DNA of 64,000 bases from Morganella psychrotolerans (lineage in GTDB: Bacteria; Pseudomonadota; Gammaproteobacteria; Enterobacterales; Enterobacteriaceae), in NCBI RefSeq assembly GCF_001676155.1, contig NZ_LZEW01000023.1, forward strand, positions 248,001 to 312,000. Reading direction: 5' to 3'. A model generated the notes under the pieces. It was not told where the DNA came from, searched no databases, and worked only from the letters and a program-made list of their open reading frames with translations. How positions within the stretch are numbered: position 1 is the stretch's first letter; each line of letters begins with the position of its first letter. The translations under genes and the position numbers were made by a program. Below, piece by piece: positions 31,121 through 40,589 of the stretch.

Positions 31121-31774
31121 ATGACAATCACACAGGCTGTAATGCACCGCTACTCCACCAAATCATTTGATCCTGCAAAGAAAATCAGCGCGGACGTTAT
31201 GGAAGAGATCAAAACCCTGCTGCGCTACAGCCCGTCCAGCGTCAATATTCAGCCATGGCATTTTATTATTGCGCAAACTGAGGAAGGCAAGCAGCGTATT
31301 GCGACATCCACTCAGCCGGGCTATGAATTTAATACAGCGAAAATTACACAGGCTTCCCATGTTGTATTGCTGTGCGCAAAAACAGATATTGATGACGCCC
31401 ATATAAATGCCGTGCTGGAGCAGGAAGACAAAGACGGACGTTTTGCCACGCCAGAGCACAAAGCAATGAATAACGGCGGACGGACATTCTTTGTCAATCT
31501 TCATAAAGAAAAACTCGGTGACCTGCCGCACTGGCTGGAAAAGCAAACCTTTCTGAACCTTGGCGCGCTGTTACTGGGTGCCGGTGCTCTGGGAGTGGAT
31601 GCAGTGCCGATGGAAGGTATGGATTTTGATACGCTGGATAATGAATTTGGTTTGTCTGCCAAAGGGTTAGCCCCGGTTGCCGTCGTGTCTCTCGGCTACC
31701 GCAGTGCGGATGATTTCAATGCCGCCCTGCCAAAATCCCGTTTTCCGGAAGAGCAGATTATCTCCATGATTTAA
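31121..31774 (+). CDS. nfsB: oxygen-insensitive NAD(P)H nitroreductase
   Basis: 217 residues, the length of E. coli NfsB. FMN-binding residues are in HRYSTKSFD (about 8) and YSPSSVNIQPWHF (about 38); GDLPHWLEKQTFLNLG and the C-terminal LPKSRFP are conserved. It reduces nitroaromatics and quinones with an FMN dimer in the cytoplasm. ATG 31121 has AAGGA. The longer upstream frame (from 30932) overlaps the divergent promoter and is unlikely. The regulator-nfsB pair interrupts the E. coli order xdhC-ygeV. Confidence 0.92.
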   Translation: MTITQAVMHRYSTKSFDPAKKISADVMEEIKTLLRYSPSSVNIQPWHFIIAQTEEGKQRIATSTQPGYEFNTAKITQASHVVLLCAKTDIDDAHINAVLEQEDKDGRFATPEHKAMNNGGRTFFVNLHKEKLGDLPHWLEKQTFLNLGALLLGAGALGVDAVPMEGMDFDTLDNEFGLSAKGLAPVAVVSLGYRSADDFNAALPKSRFPEEQIISMI

Positions 31775-31790
31775 CAGCATAATTTAACAG

Positions 31791-31833
31791 AAAAAAAGCC
31801 ACCGGGAAGTAAAATTACCCCGGCGGCTTTTTT
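31791..31833. terminator. bidirectional terminator between nfsB and ygeV
   Basis: AAAAAAAGCC-A-CCGGG paired with CCCGG-C-GGCTTTTTT. It serves both convergent genes. Confidence 0.88.
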
Positions 31834-31856
31834 GTATCAGGCTGACATAATCATAA

Positions 31857-33764
31857 TTAGTCTGCTGATAATTCGTATTTTTTAATCTTCCGGTACAGTG
31901 TGGCAATGCCTATTCCCAGCTCTTCCGCCGCCTGACGTTTATTATCATAACGTTGCAGTGCTTCGCGGATCATCTGCTTTTCCATCTCTTCCAGCATGGT
32001 TTCCCCGTGTAATACAGGGTCATCTGCCGGCAGCGGCGGAATGCCTCTGAGTGGCACCGCGCTGTTCGGAATCGTTTTAACAGGAATGCTTTTTACCGGA
32101 ATGCTTTTAACAGGAATAGTTATGTCGCTTTGATACACATCCCCGCCGGTCTGACCCGGCAACGCCGGTGCATTTATTGTTTGTCCGGCATGTTTCGCAA
32201 AGTTCGGCGGTAGCAGTGAGATATCAATCACTTCGCCCGGCGGCACCACATTCACCAGATATTCCATCAGGTTACTCAGTTCCCGCAAGTTACCCGGCCA
32301 CGGCCAGGCGTTAATCACCGCCATCACCTCATCCGAAATACCCGGATAGACCAATCCGAGGCGCTTGGTATGCACATTGAGGAAATGATGCACCAGCAGT
32401 TCCACATCACCATAGCGCTCACGCAGCGGCGGCAGGGCAATCGGGATAACATTGAGGCGGTAATAGAGATCTTCCCGGAATTTACCTTCACTGACAAACT
32501 GCTCCAGATTCTGATTAGTTGCGGACACAATGCGGATATCCACCGGAATGGTCCGGCTTGACCCGATTGGCTGCACTTCGCGGGATTCGATTGCCCGTAA
32601 CAATTTCGCCTGAACAAGCAGCGGCATATCCCCTATTTCATCAAGAAATAAGGTGCCTTTGTCTGCCGCCTGAATCAGCCCTTGTTTCCCGTTGGCGGAT
32701 GCCCCGGTAAATGCGCCTTTCACATAACCAAACAGCTCACTTTCCAGTAACTGCTCAGGAATGGCGGCACAGTTAATTGCAATAAACGGCTTTTCGCTGC
32801 GGTTGCTCAGCTTGTGGATAGCGCGCGCCACCACTTCTTTCCCCGTGCCGCTTTCGCCGGTAATAAGAATGCTCGACGGGCTGGGTGCCACACGGGAAAT
32901 CAGGTGTTTAAGCTGGCGGACAGGTTCGGATTTTCCGACCAGATGTTCAATAAACAATCCGTTCTCACCCGCGCGTGCCTCACTCATATCAATCGCCGCA
33001 TGGGACTGATGAAATGCCATCAGGAACATCTGACAGCCGTTCACCACATGCAACTGACCGATAATAATATTGCTCTCACCATCGTATGACACAATGTGCT
33101 GTAAATGCCCGCTGTTCAGGCTCTTGAAGTAAGTCAGCGGACGGATGGTCACGATTTTTCCTGAGATTTTTTCATACGGAATATGGAGAATTTTCAGTGC
33201 ATGAGGATTGGCAAACTTCAGATGATTAGAATCATCAAGGATCAATACGCCCTGATCCATAAATTCAATCAGGCTCAGTAAGACTTTTTGCGCCCCGCTG
33301 CGGCCTTCTTGTTCATCCAGCAATTTAGCGACAAAGATATTCGAAATATGCTGCACATAATCCGAGAAATCATGAATATTATCGCGGATCCGCTCCTGTT
33401 GTTCTGACGTGACCGCCACCAGGCTAATCACACCGATACAGCGATCCTGGAAAATGATCGGCGTACCGATAAAGGCTTTCTCCTTACAATTATCTTTATC
33501 CTCACAATTCAGGCACAGGGGATCAAAACAGGAATGGGTGACAATTTTTTCCTTTTTTGTCTCCAGCACATAGCGCAGAAGCTGCGAATTGTTCGTCAGA
33601 CGATGCCCCAGATGCTGATTAAACAGCCCGGTTCCGGCAATCCTTGTCAGTTTGTCATCAACGATTTCCACATCAAGTTGCAGCACGCTGGCGAGCATCT
33701 TGCTGAAATGAACGATCGTCGGTTGTATCTGCATCAGCACAGACAGTGATTTTTCAGTGATCAT
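31857..33764 (-). CDS. ygeV: sigma54-dependent activator of the purine block
   Basis: 635 residues (E. coli YgeV 592). N-terminal GAF-like sensor (about 10-150) with a cysteine group CFDPLCLNCEDKDNC that could bind metal or a redox cluster, a PAS domain (about 175-260), an AAA+ domain with Walker A GESGTGKE, the sigma54-contacting GAFTGA, and Walker B LFLDEIGD, and a FIS-type helix-turn-helix at the C-terminus (NKRQAAEELGIGIATLYRKI). A linker with tandem PVKSI-type repeats precedes the helix-turn-helix. The gene is divergent from ygeW. Three sigma54 promoters in this cluster are its likely targets. Confidence 0.9.
   Translation of the reverse strand: MITEKSLSVLMQIQPTIVHFSKMLASVLQLDVEIVDDKLTRIAGTGLFNQHLGHRLTNNSQLLRYVLETKKEKIVTHSCFDPLCLNCEDKDNCKEKAFIGTPIIFQDRCIGVISLVAVTSEQQERIRDNIHDFSDYVQHISNIFVAKLLDEQEGRSGAQKVLLSLIEFMDQGVLILDDSNHLKFANPHALKILHIPYEKISGKIVTIRPLTYFKSLNSGHLQHIVSYDGESNIIIGQLHVVNGCQMFLMAFHQSHAAIDMSEARAGENGLFIEHLVGKSEPVRQLKHLISRVAPSPSSILITGESGTGKEVVARAIHKLSNRSEKPFIAINCAAIPEQLLESELFGYVKGAFTGASANGKQGLIQAADKGTLFLDEIGDMPLLVQAKLLRAIESREVQPIGSSRTIPVDIRIVSATNQNLEQFVSEGKFREDLYYRLNVIPIALPPLRERYGDVELLVHHFLNVHTKRLGLVYPGISDEVMAVINAWPWPGNLRELSNLMEYLVNVVPPGEVIDISLLPPNFAKHAGQTINAPALPGQTGGDVYQSDITIPVKSIPVKSIPVKTIPNSAVPLRGIPPLPADDPVLHGETMLEEMEKQMIREALQRYDNKRQAAEELGIGIATLYRKIKKYELSAD
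32068..32127 (-). repeat. 15-bp tandem repeat inside ygeV
   Basis: Three to four units on the plus strand: GGAATCGTTTTAACA, GGAATGCTTTTTACC, GGAATGCTTTTAACA, GGAATAGTTATGTCG. They encode IPVKSIPVKSIPVKTIP in the linker between the AAA+ and DNA-binding domains. The period is a multiple of three, so copy number could change without breaking the frame. Confidence 0.8.
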
Positions 33765-34234
33765 GCTTACGACTTCCTATGCTCTTCAAATGACATATAT
33801 GAAAGAAAGTACATAACGCGATAAATTATTAATTTTATTATAGTTATATATTGTATGCCCAATGTCATTCAGGATGCAGACTGGCGGCAGTTTGAATGAA
33901 TAAGGGTATAGTGACTGCACATTGCCAGATATCTCCCGCCGAAACTCCAACACATGTACGAAAATCACACTTTTCTTTAGCTTTGATAATGAAAATGGAA
34001 GCGCGGTCACTTTATTTTATCAATATGATAATCACCGCGCTGACTTTATCATTCTGGCCCCGTTCCCTCTGTTTTGCCCTCTCACCTGTCTGATTCTGAC
34101 CCTGTTCTGCGGTTACTGAAAATAACTTTTATTCGCATTTGTCTGACATAAGCCACCTTAACCCCCCTTACATTTGTGATCATTATCCCAACTTCACCCT
34201 GCATTCAGACCAAAAACAGCCTTCCCGGCTTACC
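33765..34234. other. ygeV-ygeW divergent regulatory region
   Basis: It contains an ERIC remnant (33854-33910) and the decamer ATTCGCATTT at 34131-34140, which recurs at nearly the same distance from the ygfK promoter. No coding frame is convincing. ygeV has AGGAAG 8 bases before its ATG. Confidence 0.5.
33854..33910 (+). repeat. ERIC-type repeat, copy 7 (57 bp remnant)
   Basis: TATGCCCAATGTCATTCAGG at the left and GCAGTTTGAATGAATAAGGG at the right; the rest is deleted at a GCA direct repeat (GGCGGCAGTTTG). Confidence 0.75.
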
Positions 34235-34250
34235 TGGCATGCTTATTGTT
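34235..34250 (+). promoter_or_regulatory. sigma54 promoter of ygeW
   Basis: TGGCATGCTTATTGTT: exact -24 element and correct spacing, with TTGT in place of TTGC at -12. Start near 34261, about 70 bases before the ATG. Confidence 0.65.
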
Positions 34251-34332
34251 AATAGTCAGAGTACAGATGCAGAAATGCCTTCGTCTCACTGCATATTCAA
34301 TTGTCACCGGCCATTTCACATAGGACTTAAAG

Positions 34333-35520
34333 ATGAAAAACGTTAATGAATTATTGAAAGATATCGCCAGACTGAAATCGAATCTTCATCAGAAAGACTT
34401 TTTACTCACCTGGGAGCAAAGTCAGGATGAATTGACGATGGTGCTTGATATTGCGGCGACGCTGAAAGGATTGCGTGCCGATAATATCGCAACCAATGTG
34501 TTTACAAATGGCCTTGGTATTTCTGTTTTCCGTGATAACTCCACCCGCACCCGTTTTTCCTATGCATCCGCACTGAATATGCTCGGTCTGGCACAGCAGG
34601 ATCTTGATGAAGGAAAATCGCAGATTGCCCACGGTGAAACCGTGCGTGAAACCGCAAATATGATCTCTTTCTGCGCAGATGCGATTGGTATCCGTGACGA
34701 TATGTATCTCGGTGCCGGTAATGCTTATATGCGTGAAGTCGGTGCCGCGCTGGATGAAGGTTTTGAAGAAGGCGTTCTGCCACAGCGCCCTGCGCTGGTT
34801 AATCTGCAATGTGATATCGACCACCCGACACAATCAATGGCGGATCTGGCCTGGTTACGTGAGCACTTCGGGTCACTGGAAAATCTGAAAGGCAAAAAAA
34901 TCGCCATGACCTGGGCGTACTCACCAAGCTACGGCAAACCACTGTCTGTTCCGCAGGGCATTATCGGTCTGATGACCCGCTACGGCATGGATGTGACTCT
35001 GGCGCATCCGGAAGGTTATGACCTGATCCCTGATGTCATCGATGTGGCAAAAAATAATGCCAAACAATCCGGCGGCAGCTTTAAACAAGTAACGTCTATG
35101 GCTGAAGCGTTCAAAGATGCGGATATCGTGTATCCGAAATCCTGGGCACCTTACAAAGTGATGGAAGCCCGTACCGGTCTGCTGCGTGCTGATGACCATG
35201 ACGGACTGAAAGCCCTGGAACAACGCTGCCTGGCACAGAATGCGAATCACAAAGACTGGCACTGTACTGAAGAGATGATGAAGCTGACCAAAGGTGGCGA
35301 AGCGCTTTATATGCACTGTCTGCCTGCGGATATCTCCGGTGTTTCCTGTAAAGAGGGCGAAGTGGAAGAGGCTGTATTTGAGAAATACCGTATCGCCACT
35401 TACAAAGAAGCAAGCTGGAAGCCATACATTATCTCCGCCATGATCCTGGCCCGCAAATTCCCGCAGCCTGCCGTTGTGCTTGAGCAACTGCTGAAAAACG
35501 CACGTAAACGTATTTTGTAA
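34333..35520 (+). CDS. ygeW: knotted carbamoyltransferase YgeW
   Basis: 395 residues (E. coli 396). The carbamoyl-phosphate loop STRTR is at 70-74, and the second motif HCLPADISG is near 333. Members of this family fold with a knot like acetylornithine transcarbamylase; the natural amino substrate of YgeW is not settled. In this cluster it probably runs in the phosphorolytic direction, giving carbamoyl phosphate for the carbamate kinase YqeA. It is the first gene of a ygeW-ygeX-ygeY-hyuA-yqeA run under a sigma54 promoter. Confidence 0.93.
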   Translation: MKNVNELLKDIARLKSNLHQKDFLLTWEQSQDELTMVLDIAATLKGLRADNIATNVFTNGLGISVFRDNSTRTRFSYASALNMLGLAQQDLDEGKSQIAHGETVRETANMISFCADAIGIRDDMYLGAGNAYMREVGAALDEGFEEGVLPQRPALVNLQCDIDHPTQSMADLAWLREHFGSLENLKGKKIAMTWAYSPSYGKPLSVPQGIIGLMTRYGMDVTLAHPEGYDLIPDVIDVAKNNAKQSGGSFKQVTSMAEAFKDADIVYPKSWAPYKVMEARTGLLRADDHDGLKALEQRCLAQNANHKDWHCTEEMMKLTKGGEALYMHCLPADISGVSCKEGEVEEAVFEKYRIATYKEASWKPYIISAMILARKFPQPAVVLEQLLKNARKRIL

Positions 35521-35526
35521 TCCGGA

Positions 35527-35554
35527 ACCCGGCCGGTAACGGCCGGGTCGTTTT
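35527..35554 (+). terminator. hairpin between ygeW and ygeX
   Basis: ACCCGGCC / GGCCGGGT with a 6-base loop, then CGTTTT, 25 bases before the ygeX ATG. It could partly stop transcription and lower downstream expression. Confidence 0.65.
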
Positions 35555-35578
35555 CCCGATGATATGAGGTGAGGCAAT

Positions 35579-36778
35579 ATGTCTGTCTTCTCACTAAAGT
35601 TAGATATTTCAGATAACCGTTTCTTTAACGGAAAACATTCTCCGCTTTTCTCCCGCGCTGAAGCTCACAAAGCGCTGAAATTTCATGAGAAAATTACGGG
35701 ATACCATCCTACCCCGCTGTATGACATGAAAGATCTCGCCGGATTACTCGGTGTGGGCAACATCCTGGTAAAGGATGAATCACAGCGTTTTGAACTCAAT
35801 GCCTTCAAAATTTTGGGCGGCTCTTATGCTATCGCCCACCTGTTGTGCGAAAAGTACAACATGAATATTGATGATTTCTCCTTTGAGAAACTCAAAAGCA
35901 CGCTGACCGAAAAAATGACGTTTGCCACCACAACTGATGGTAACCACGGACGCGGTGTGGCATGGGCTGCCCGTGCATTAGGTCAGAAAGCTGTTGTTTA
36001 TATGCCGAAAGGCTCCGCACAGGAGCGCGTGGATCACATCACCGGTCTTGGCGCTGAGTGTATCGTCACCGATATGAACTATGACGATACCGTTCGTCTC
36101 ACCATGGAAAATGCCAAAAAACATGGCTGGCTCGTGGTGCAGGATACCGCCTGTGAAGGCTATACCAAGATCCCGACCTGGATTATGCAGGGCTACACAA
36201 CGCTGGCTGCCGAAGCCGTCGCCCAGATGAAAGAAATGAAGATCACACGCCCGACCCACGTTCTGTTACAGGCGGGTGTGGGCGCGATGGCAGGCGGCGT
36301 GCTGGGCTATCTGGTTGATGAGTTCGGCGCAAAAGATCTGCACTCCATTATTGTTGAGCCGGAACTGGCAGACTGCCTCTACCGTTCAAGCCTGAAAGGC
36401 GAAATCGTCAATGTCGGCGGGGATATGGCAACCATTATGGCAGGTCTTGCCTGTGGCGAACCAAACCCGATTGGCTGGGAACTGATGCGCAACTGTGCGA
36501 CGCAGTTTATCTCCTGTGAAGATGCGGTTGCCGCCCTCGGTATGCGTGTTCTCGGTAACCCGTACGGCAGTGATACCCGTGTGATTTCCGGTGAGTCCGG
36601 TGCGGTGGGTCTGGGCGTACTGGCAGCGGTTCATCATCACCCGAAACGCGCGGAACTGATGGCAAAACTCGGTCTTAACAGTGATTCCGTCATCCTCGTT
36701 ATCAACACCGAAGGTGACACAGATACAAAACATTACCGCGAAGTGGTCTGGGAAGGTAAAAACCCGGCGCAGAAATAA
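35579..36778 (+). CDS. ygeX: 2,3-diaminopropionate ammonia-lyase
   Basis: 399 residues (E. coli 398). Fold-type II PLP enzyme: Schiff-base Lys77 in NAFKILGG, the Asn-containing TDGNHGRG near 120, and the glycine-rich phosphate loop QAGVGAMAGGV near 233. It splits 2,3-diaminopropionate (both isomers in E. coli) to pyruvate and two ammonia. In the anaerobic purine-degrading gene set it makes the pyruvate that feeds fermentation. GAGGTGAGGCAAT precedes the ATG. Confidence 0.95.
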   Translation: MSVFSLKLDISDNRFFNGKHSPLFSRAEAHKALKFHEKITGYHPTPLYDMKDLAGLLGVGNILVKDESQRFELNAFKILGGSYAIAHLLCEKYNMNIDDFSFEKLKSTLTEKMTFATTTDGNHGRGVAWAARALGQKAVVYMPKGSAQERVDHITGLGAECIVTDMNYDDTVRLTMENAKKHGWLVVQDTACEGYTKIPTWIMQGYTTLAAEAVAQMKEMKITRPTHVLLQAGVGAMAGGVLGYLVDEFGAKDLHSIIVEPELADCLYRSSLKGEIVNVGGDMATIMAGLACGEPNPIGWELMRNCATQFISCEDAVAALGMRVLGNPYGSDTRVISGESGAVGLGVLAAVHHHPKRAELMAKLGLNSDSVILVINTEGDTDTKHYREVVWEGKNPAQK

Positions 36779-36857
36779 GCATCTTACGGCGGTGCCGCGT
36801 GTATCCGTCGTGACGAATTTAACTGATTGCGAATTTAACTGATTGGAGAATTGAAAG

Positions 36858-38075
36858 ATGGCTAAGCAAATCCCGTTTGATAAAATTGTCGAAAAAGCAG
36901 AACACTATAAAAAAGACATGACCCGCTTTCTGCGCGATATGGTGGCAATTCCCAGCGAAAGTTGTGATGAAAAACGCGTGATCCACCGCATCAAAGAAGA
37001 AATGGAAAAAGTTGGCTTTGATAAAGTGGATATCGACCCGATGGGTAATATCCTCGGCTATATCGGTCATGGTCCGCACCTGATTGCCATGGATGCGCAT
37101 ATCGATACCGTGGGTATCGGTAATATCAAAAACTGGGAATTCGACCCGTACGAAGGAATGGAAAACGACGAAATTATCGGCGGACGCGGTACATCAGACC
37201 AGGAAGGTGGTATGGCTTCCATGGTATATGCCGGTAAAATAATCAAAGATTTAGGTCTGGAAGATCAATACACCCTGTTAGTGACCGGGACTGTTCAGGA
37301 AGAAGACTGTGATGGTCTGTGCTGGCAGTATATTATTGAGCAGGACAAAATCAAACCTGAGTTCGTGGTCAGTACCGAGCCGACAGACTGCCAGATCTAC
37401 CGTGGTCAGCGCGGGCGTATGGAAATCCGCATTGATGTTCCGGGGATAAGCTGCCACGGCTCTGCACCAGAGCGCGGCGACAATGCTATCTTTAAAATGG
37501 GGCCGATCCTGGGTGAATTGCAGCAACTGGGTAAACGTCTGGCAACTGACGAATTCCTGGGTCAGGGGACATTAACCGTTTCTGAAATTTTCTATACCTC
37601 TCCGAGCCGTTGTGCCGTGGCTGACAGTTGCGCCGTGTCTATCGACCGCCGTCTGACCTGGGGCGAAACCTGGGAAGGTGCGCTGGAAGAAATCCGCGCA
37701 TTACCGGCAGTGAAAGCCGCAAAAGGCGTGGTGACTATGTACACTTATGAGCGCGCGTCCTGGACCGGTCTGGTCTATCCGACAGAGTGCTACTTCCCGA
37801 CCTGGAAAGTGGAAGAAGATCATTTCACTGTGAAAACGCTGGATCGCGCATTCCGTGGTCTGTTTAACAAAGAGCCGGTTGTTGATAAATGGACATTCTC
37901 CACTAACGGCGTGTCTATCATGGGTCGTCATGGTATTCCGGTTATCGGTTTTGGTCCTGGTAAAGAGCCTGAAGCTCACGCACCAAATGAAAAAACCTGG
38001 AAAGACCATCTGGTTACCTGTGCGGCAATGTACGCTGCCATTCCGTTAAGTTACATGGCTGAGCTGAAAAAATAA
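36858..38075 (+). CDS. ygeY: M20-family hydrolase YgeY
   Basis: 405 residues (E. coli 403). M20 metallopeptidase motifs: DAHIDTV (about 78-84), [10 protein letters not shown] (about 113) with the bridging Asp, QEEDCDG with the general base Glu (about 150), and a late His in EAHAPNE. The family is linked by gene neighbourhood to selenium-dependent purine hydroxylases. Probably a deacylase or amidohydrolase on a ring-opened purine intermediate; the exact step is not fixed by sequence. The leader before it has a short direct repeat, AATTTAACTGATTG-like, at about 36816-36845. Confidence 0.92.
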   Translation: MAKQIPFDKIVEKAEHYKKDMTRFLRDMVAIPSESCDEKRVIHRIKEEMEKVGFDKVDIDPMGNILGYIGHGPHLIAMDAHIDTVGIGNIKNWEFDPYEGMENDEIIGGRGTSDQEGGMASMVYAGKIIKDLGLEDQYTLLVTGTVQEEDCDGLCWQYIIEQDKIKPEFVVSTEPTDCQIYRGQRGRMEIRIDVPGISCHGSAPERGDNAIFKMGPILGELQQLGKRLATDEFLGQGTLTVSEIFYTSPSRCAVADSCAVSIDRRLTWGETWEGALEEIRALPAVKAAKGVVTMYTYERASWTGLVYPTECYFPTWKVEEDHFTVKTLDRAFRGLFNKEPVVDKWTFSTNGVSIMGRHGIPVIGFGPGKEPEAHAPNEKTWKDHLVTCAAMYAAIPLSYMAELKK

Positions 38076-38092
38076 TCGTGTCAGCAATCTCT

Positions 38093-38119
38093 GCCCCGCA
38101 CTCATGTGCGGGGCTTTTT
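38093..38119 (+). terminator. intrinsic terminator just upstream of hyuA
   Basis: Perfect 9-bp stem GCCCCGCAC / GTGCGGGGC, loop TCAT, then six T, ending 16 bases before the hyuA ATG. It is in the middle of the operon, so hyuA and yqeA are expressed by read-through or attenuation. Confidence 0.88.
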
Positions 38120-38134
38120 TCCGGAGTACCCCCC

Positions 38135-39526
38135 ATGCGCACACTCATTATCAACGGCACCGTCGTCAATGCTGACGGACAATACCGGCAGGATGTACTG
38201 ATAGAGAATGGTCTTATCGCACAGCTTGCTCCGTCAATTAACCCTCCGGATGACTGTCAGGTCATTGATGCGCAGGGATGTTATGTCTTTCCCGGCGGAA
38301 TTGATGTTCATACCCACTTTAATATAGATGTCGGACTTGCCCGCAGCTGTGATGATTTTTATACCGGTACGCGTGCGGCGGCCTGTGGAGGAACAACCAC
38401 CATTATCGATCATATGGGATTTGGTCCTGCCGGCTGCTCACTGCACCATCAGCTTGAGAATTATCACCGCTACGCCAGGGGTCGCGCTGTTATTGATTAT
38501 AGTTTTCATGGTGTTATTCAGCATATCAATGATGATATCCTCAATGAAATTCCGCTGATGGTCGCGGACGGGATCAGCAGTTTTAAGCTCTATCTGACTT
38601 ATCAGTACAAACTGGATGACCCCGATATTTTACGCGCACTGCAACAGCTTAACCGCTCAGGCGCACTGACCACTGTGCATCCGGAAAATGATGCCGTGAT
38701 CGCACAGCGTAAAGCTGAATTTGTGAAAAAAGGTCAGACCGCACCGATTTTCCATGCCCTGAGCCGCCCTGCCGAATGTGAGGCGGAAGCGATAAGCAGA
38801 ATGATCAACCTGGCACAACTGTCCGGCAATGCGCCGCTCTATATTGTGCATCTGTCCAACGGGCTGGGTCTGGATTATCTGAAAATGGCAAAAGCCCGGC
38901 ATCAGCCGGTCTGGATAGAAACCTGTCCGCAGTATCTGTTTCTGGATGAGCGCTGTTATGAGCGCAGTGATGCCCTGAAATTTATTTTAAGTCCGCCGCT
39001 GCGTAATCAGCGGGAACTTGATGCGCTGTGGGTCGGGATAAATGACGGTTCTGTGGATGTTGTGGCGACAGATCACTGCACCTTCCCGTATCAGCAACGA
39101 CAGGCACTCTCCGGCGGAGATTTCACCCGCTGCCCTAACGGGTTGCCCGGCGTGGAAAACCGCATGTTACTGATGTTTTCAGCCGGTGTGATGCAGGGGC
39201 GGATTTCACCGGAGCGCTTCGTGTCTCTGACCAGTGCCATGCCGGCGAAACTGTTTGGGGTCTGGCCGGAAAAAGGCGTTATCCGCCCGGGTGCTGACGG
39301 CGACATTACCATTATCGATCCGGCGCAGATAACCACTATCCGCCACGCGGATCTGCATGATAATGCCGATTACAGCCCGTACGAGGGCATGACATTACAG
39401 GGTGCCATCCGCTGCACGTTATCACGCGGTGATGTTATTTACCGTGATGGCGAATTTACCGCTGAGCCCGGTCGCGGCCGTTTCCTGAAACGGCGTCCGT
39501 TTCAGGCACCGCTCCGGCACTATTAA
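38135..39526 (+). CDS. hyuA: dihydropyrimidinase-like D-phenylhydantoinase
   Basis: 463 residues from ATG 38135 (E. coli 461). Amidohydrolase fold: metal ligands in DVHTHFN (His59, His61), the carboxylated-Lys segment SFKLYLTYQYK (about 150), the HPEND and IVHLS histidines, and the catalytic Asp in ATDHCTF. It opens cyclic ureides and hydantoins. The frame also extends to GTG 38078, but that would translate through the terminator hairpin and lacks a ribosome site; CCGGAG lies 8 bases before the chosen ATG. Confidence 0.93.
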   Translation: MRTLIINGTVVNADGQYRQDVLIENGLIAQLAPSINPPDDCQVIDAQGCYVFPGGIDVHTHFNIDVGLARSCDDFYTGTRAAACGGTTTIIDHMGFGPAGCSLHHQLENYHRYARGRAVIDYSFHGVIQHINDDILNEIPLMVADGISSFKLYLTYQYKLDDPDILRALQQLNRSGALTTVHPENDAVIAQRKAEFVKKGQTAPIFHALSRPAECEAEAISRMINLAQLSGNAPLYIVHLSNGLGLDYLKMAKARHQPVWIETCPQYLFLDERCYERSDALKFILSPPLRNQRELDALWVGINDGSVDVVATDHCTFPYQQRQALSGGDFTRCPNGLPGVENRMLLMFSAGVMQGRISPERFVSLTSAMPAKLFGVWPEKGVIRPGADGDITIIDPAQITTIRHADLHDNADYSPYEGMTLQGAIRCTLSRGDVIYRDGEFTAEPGRGRFLKRRPFQAPLRHY

Positions 39527-39573
39527 TCATTGTCCGATTATCGTTTCAACTAATTCAATACGGGTAAGTAAGA

Positions 39574-40509
39574 ATGAAAAAAACAATCGTATTAGCACTG
39601 GGCGGCAACGCACTGGGAAATGACCTTCCGGGGCAAAGAGAAGCAGTAAGAACCACCTCCGTTGTTATTGCCGACCTTATCGCACAGGGATACCGTGTTG
39701 TGGTCACACACGGTAACGGACCACAGGTCGGCATGATAACTCAGGCCTTTGAAGCCGCGAGCAAGACCGAAGCCAAATCGCCGGTTCTGCCGATGTCTGT
39801 CTGTGTGGCACTGAGCCAGGGCTATATCGGCTATGATTTACAAAATGCGCTGCGTGAAGAACTTCTGAACAGAGGTATCCATAAACCGGTTGCCACTCTT
39901 GTGACCCAGGTCGAAGTGGATGCAAACGACCCGTCATTCCTCAACCCGACCAAGCCTATCGGCGCGTTTTATAGCAAAGAAGACGCGGATGCGCTGACCA
40001 AAAAAGGATTTGAAATGCGCGAAGATGCGGGACGTGGCTACCGCCGTGTTGTCTCTTCACCAAAACCGGTTGATATTATTGAAAAAGAAACCGTCAAAGC
40101 CATGCTGGATGCCGATCAACTGGTTATCACTGTCGGCGGCGGCGGTATTCCTGTTATCCGTGAAGGCAATACCCTGCGCGGTGCAAATGCCGTTATCGAC
40201 AAAGACTGGGCAAGCGCCAAACTGGCAGAAATGATTGATGCAGATATGCTGATCATCCTGACCGCCGTTGAAAAAATTGCGATTAACTTCGGCAAACCAA
40301 ATGAACAGTGGCTGGATAAACTGACATCCACCGATGCGCAGCGCTATATCGATGAAAAACATTTTGCACCGGGTTCGATGCTGCCGAAAGTGGAAGCGGC
40401 GCTGTCATTCAGCCGCAGCCGCAAAGGACGTAAAGCCCTGATCACCCTGCTGAGCAAAGCAAAAGATGGAATTGAAGGAAAAACAGGAACGGTTATCAGT
40501 GACGAATAG
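39574..40509 (+). CDS. yqeA: carbamate kinase-like protein YqeA
   Basis: 311 residues (E. coli 310). Amino-acid-kinase fold with ALGGNAL at 8-14, THGNGPQVG near 44 and GGGGIPV near 188. It transfers phosphate from carbamoyl phosphate to ADP, making ATP, CO2 and ammonia; with YgeW this is the energy-conserving end of purine breakdown. It is the last gene before the accessory block; in E. coli yqeB follows here. Confidence 0.94.
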   Translation: MKKTIVLALGGNALGNDLPGQREAVRTTSVVIADLIAQGYRVVVTHGNGPQVGMITQAFEAASKTEAKSPVLPMSVCVALSQGYIGYDLQNALREELLNRGIHKPVATLVTQVEVDANDPSFLNPTKPIGAFYSKEDADALTKKGFEMREDAGRGYRRVVSSPKPVDIIEKETVKAMLDADQLVITVGGGGIPVIREGNTLRGANAVIDKDWASAKLAEMIDADMLIILTAVEKIAINFGKPNEQWLDKLTSTDAQRYIDEKHFAPGSMLPKVEAALSFSRSRKGRKALITLLSKAKDGIEGKTGTVISDE

Positions 40510-40562
40510 ATCTCCCGTTAAATTCCCTCTTTATTGATGGTACAAAAATCATTAATAACTAA

Positions 40563-40589
40563 ATGACCGGATATCCGGTCATTTTTTTT
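40563..40589 (+). terminator. intrinsic terminator after yqeA
   Basis: ATGACCGGA / TCCGGTCAT with a 2-base loop and eight T. Confidence 0.9.

Noticed and set aside
38078-38134. Longer hyuA start at GTG 38078
   Set aside because: It would translate through a strong terminator hairpin and lacks a ribosome site and family support.
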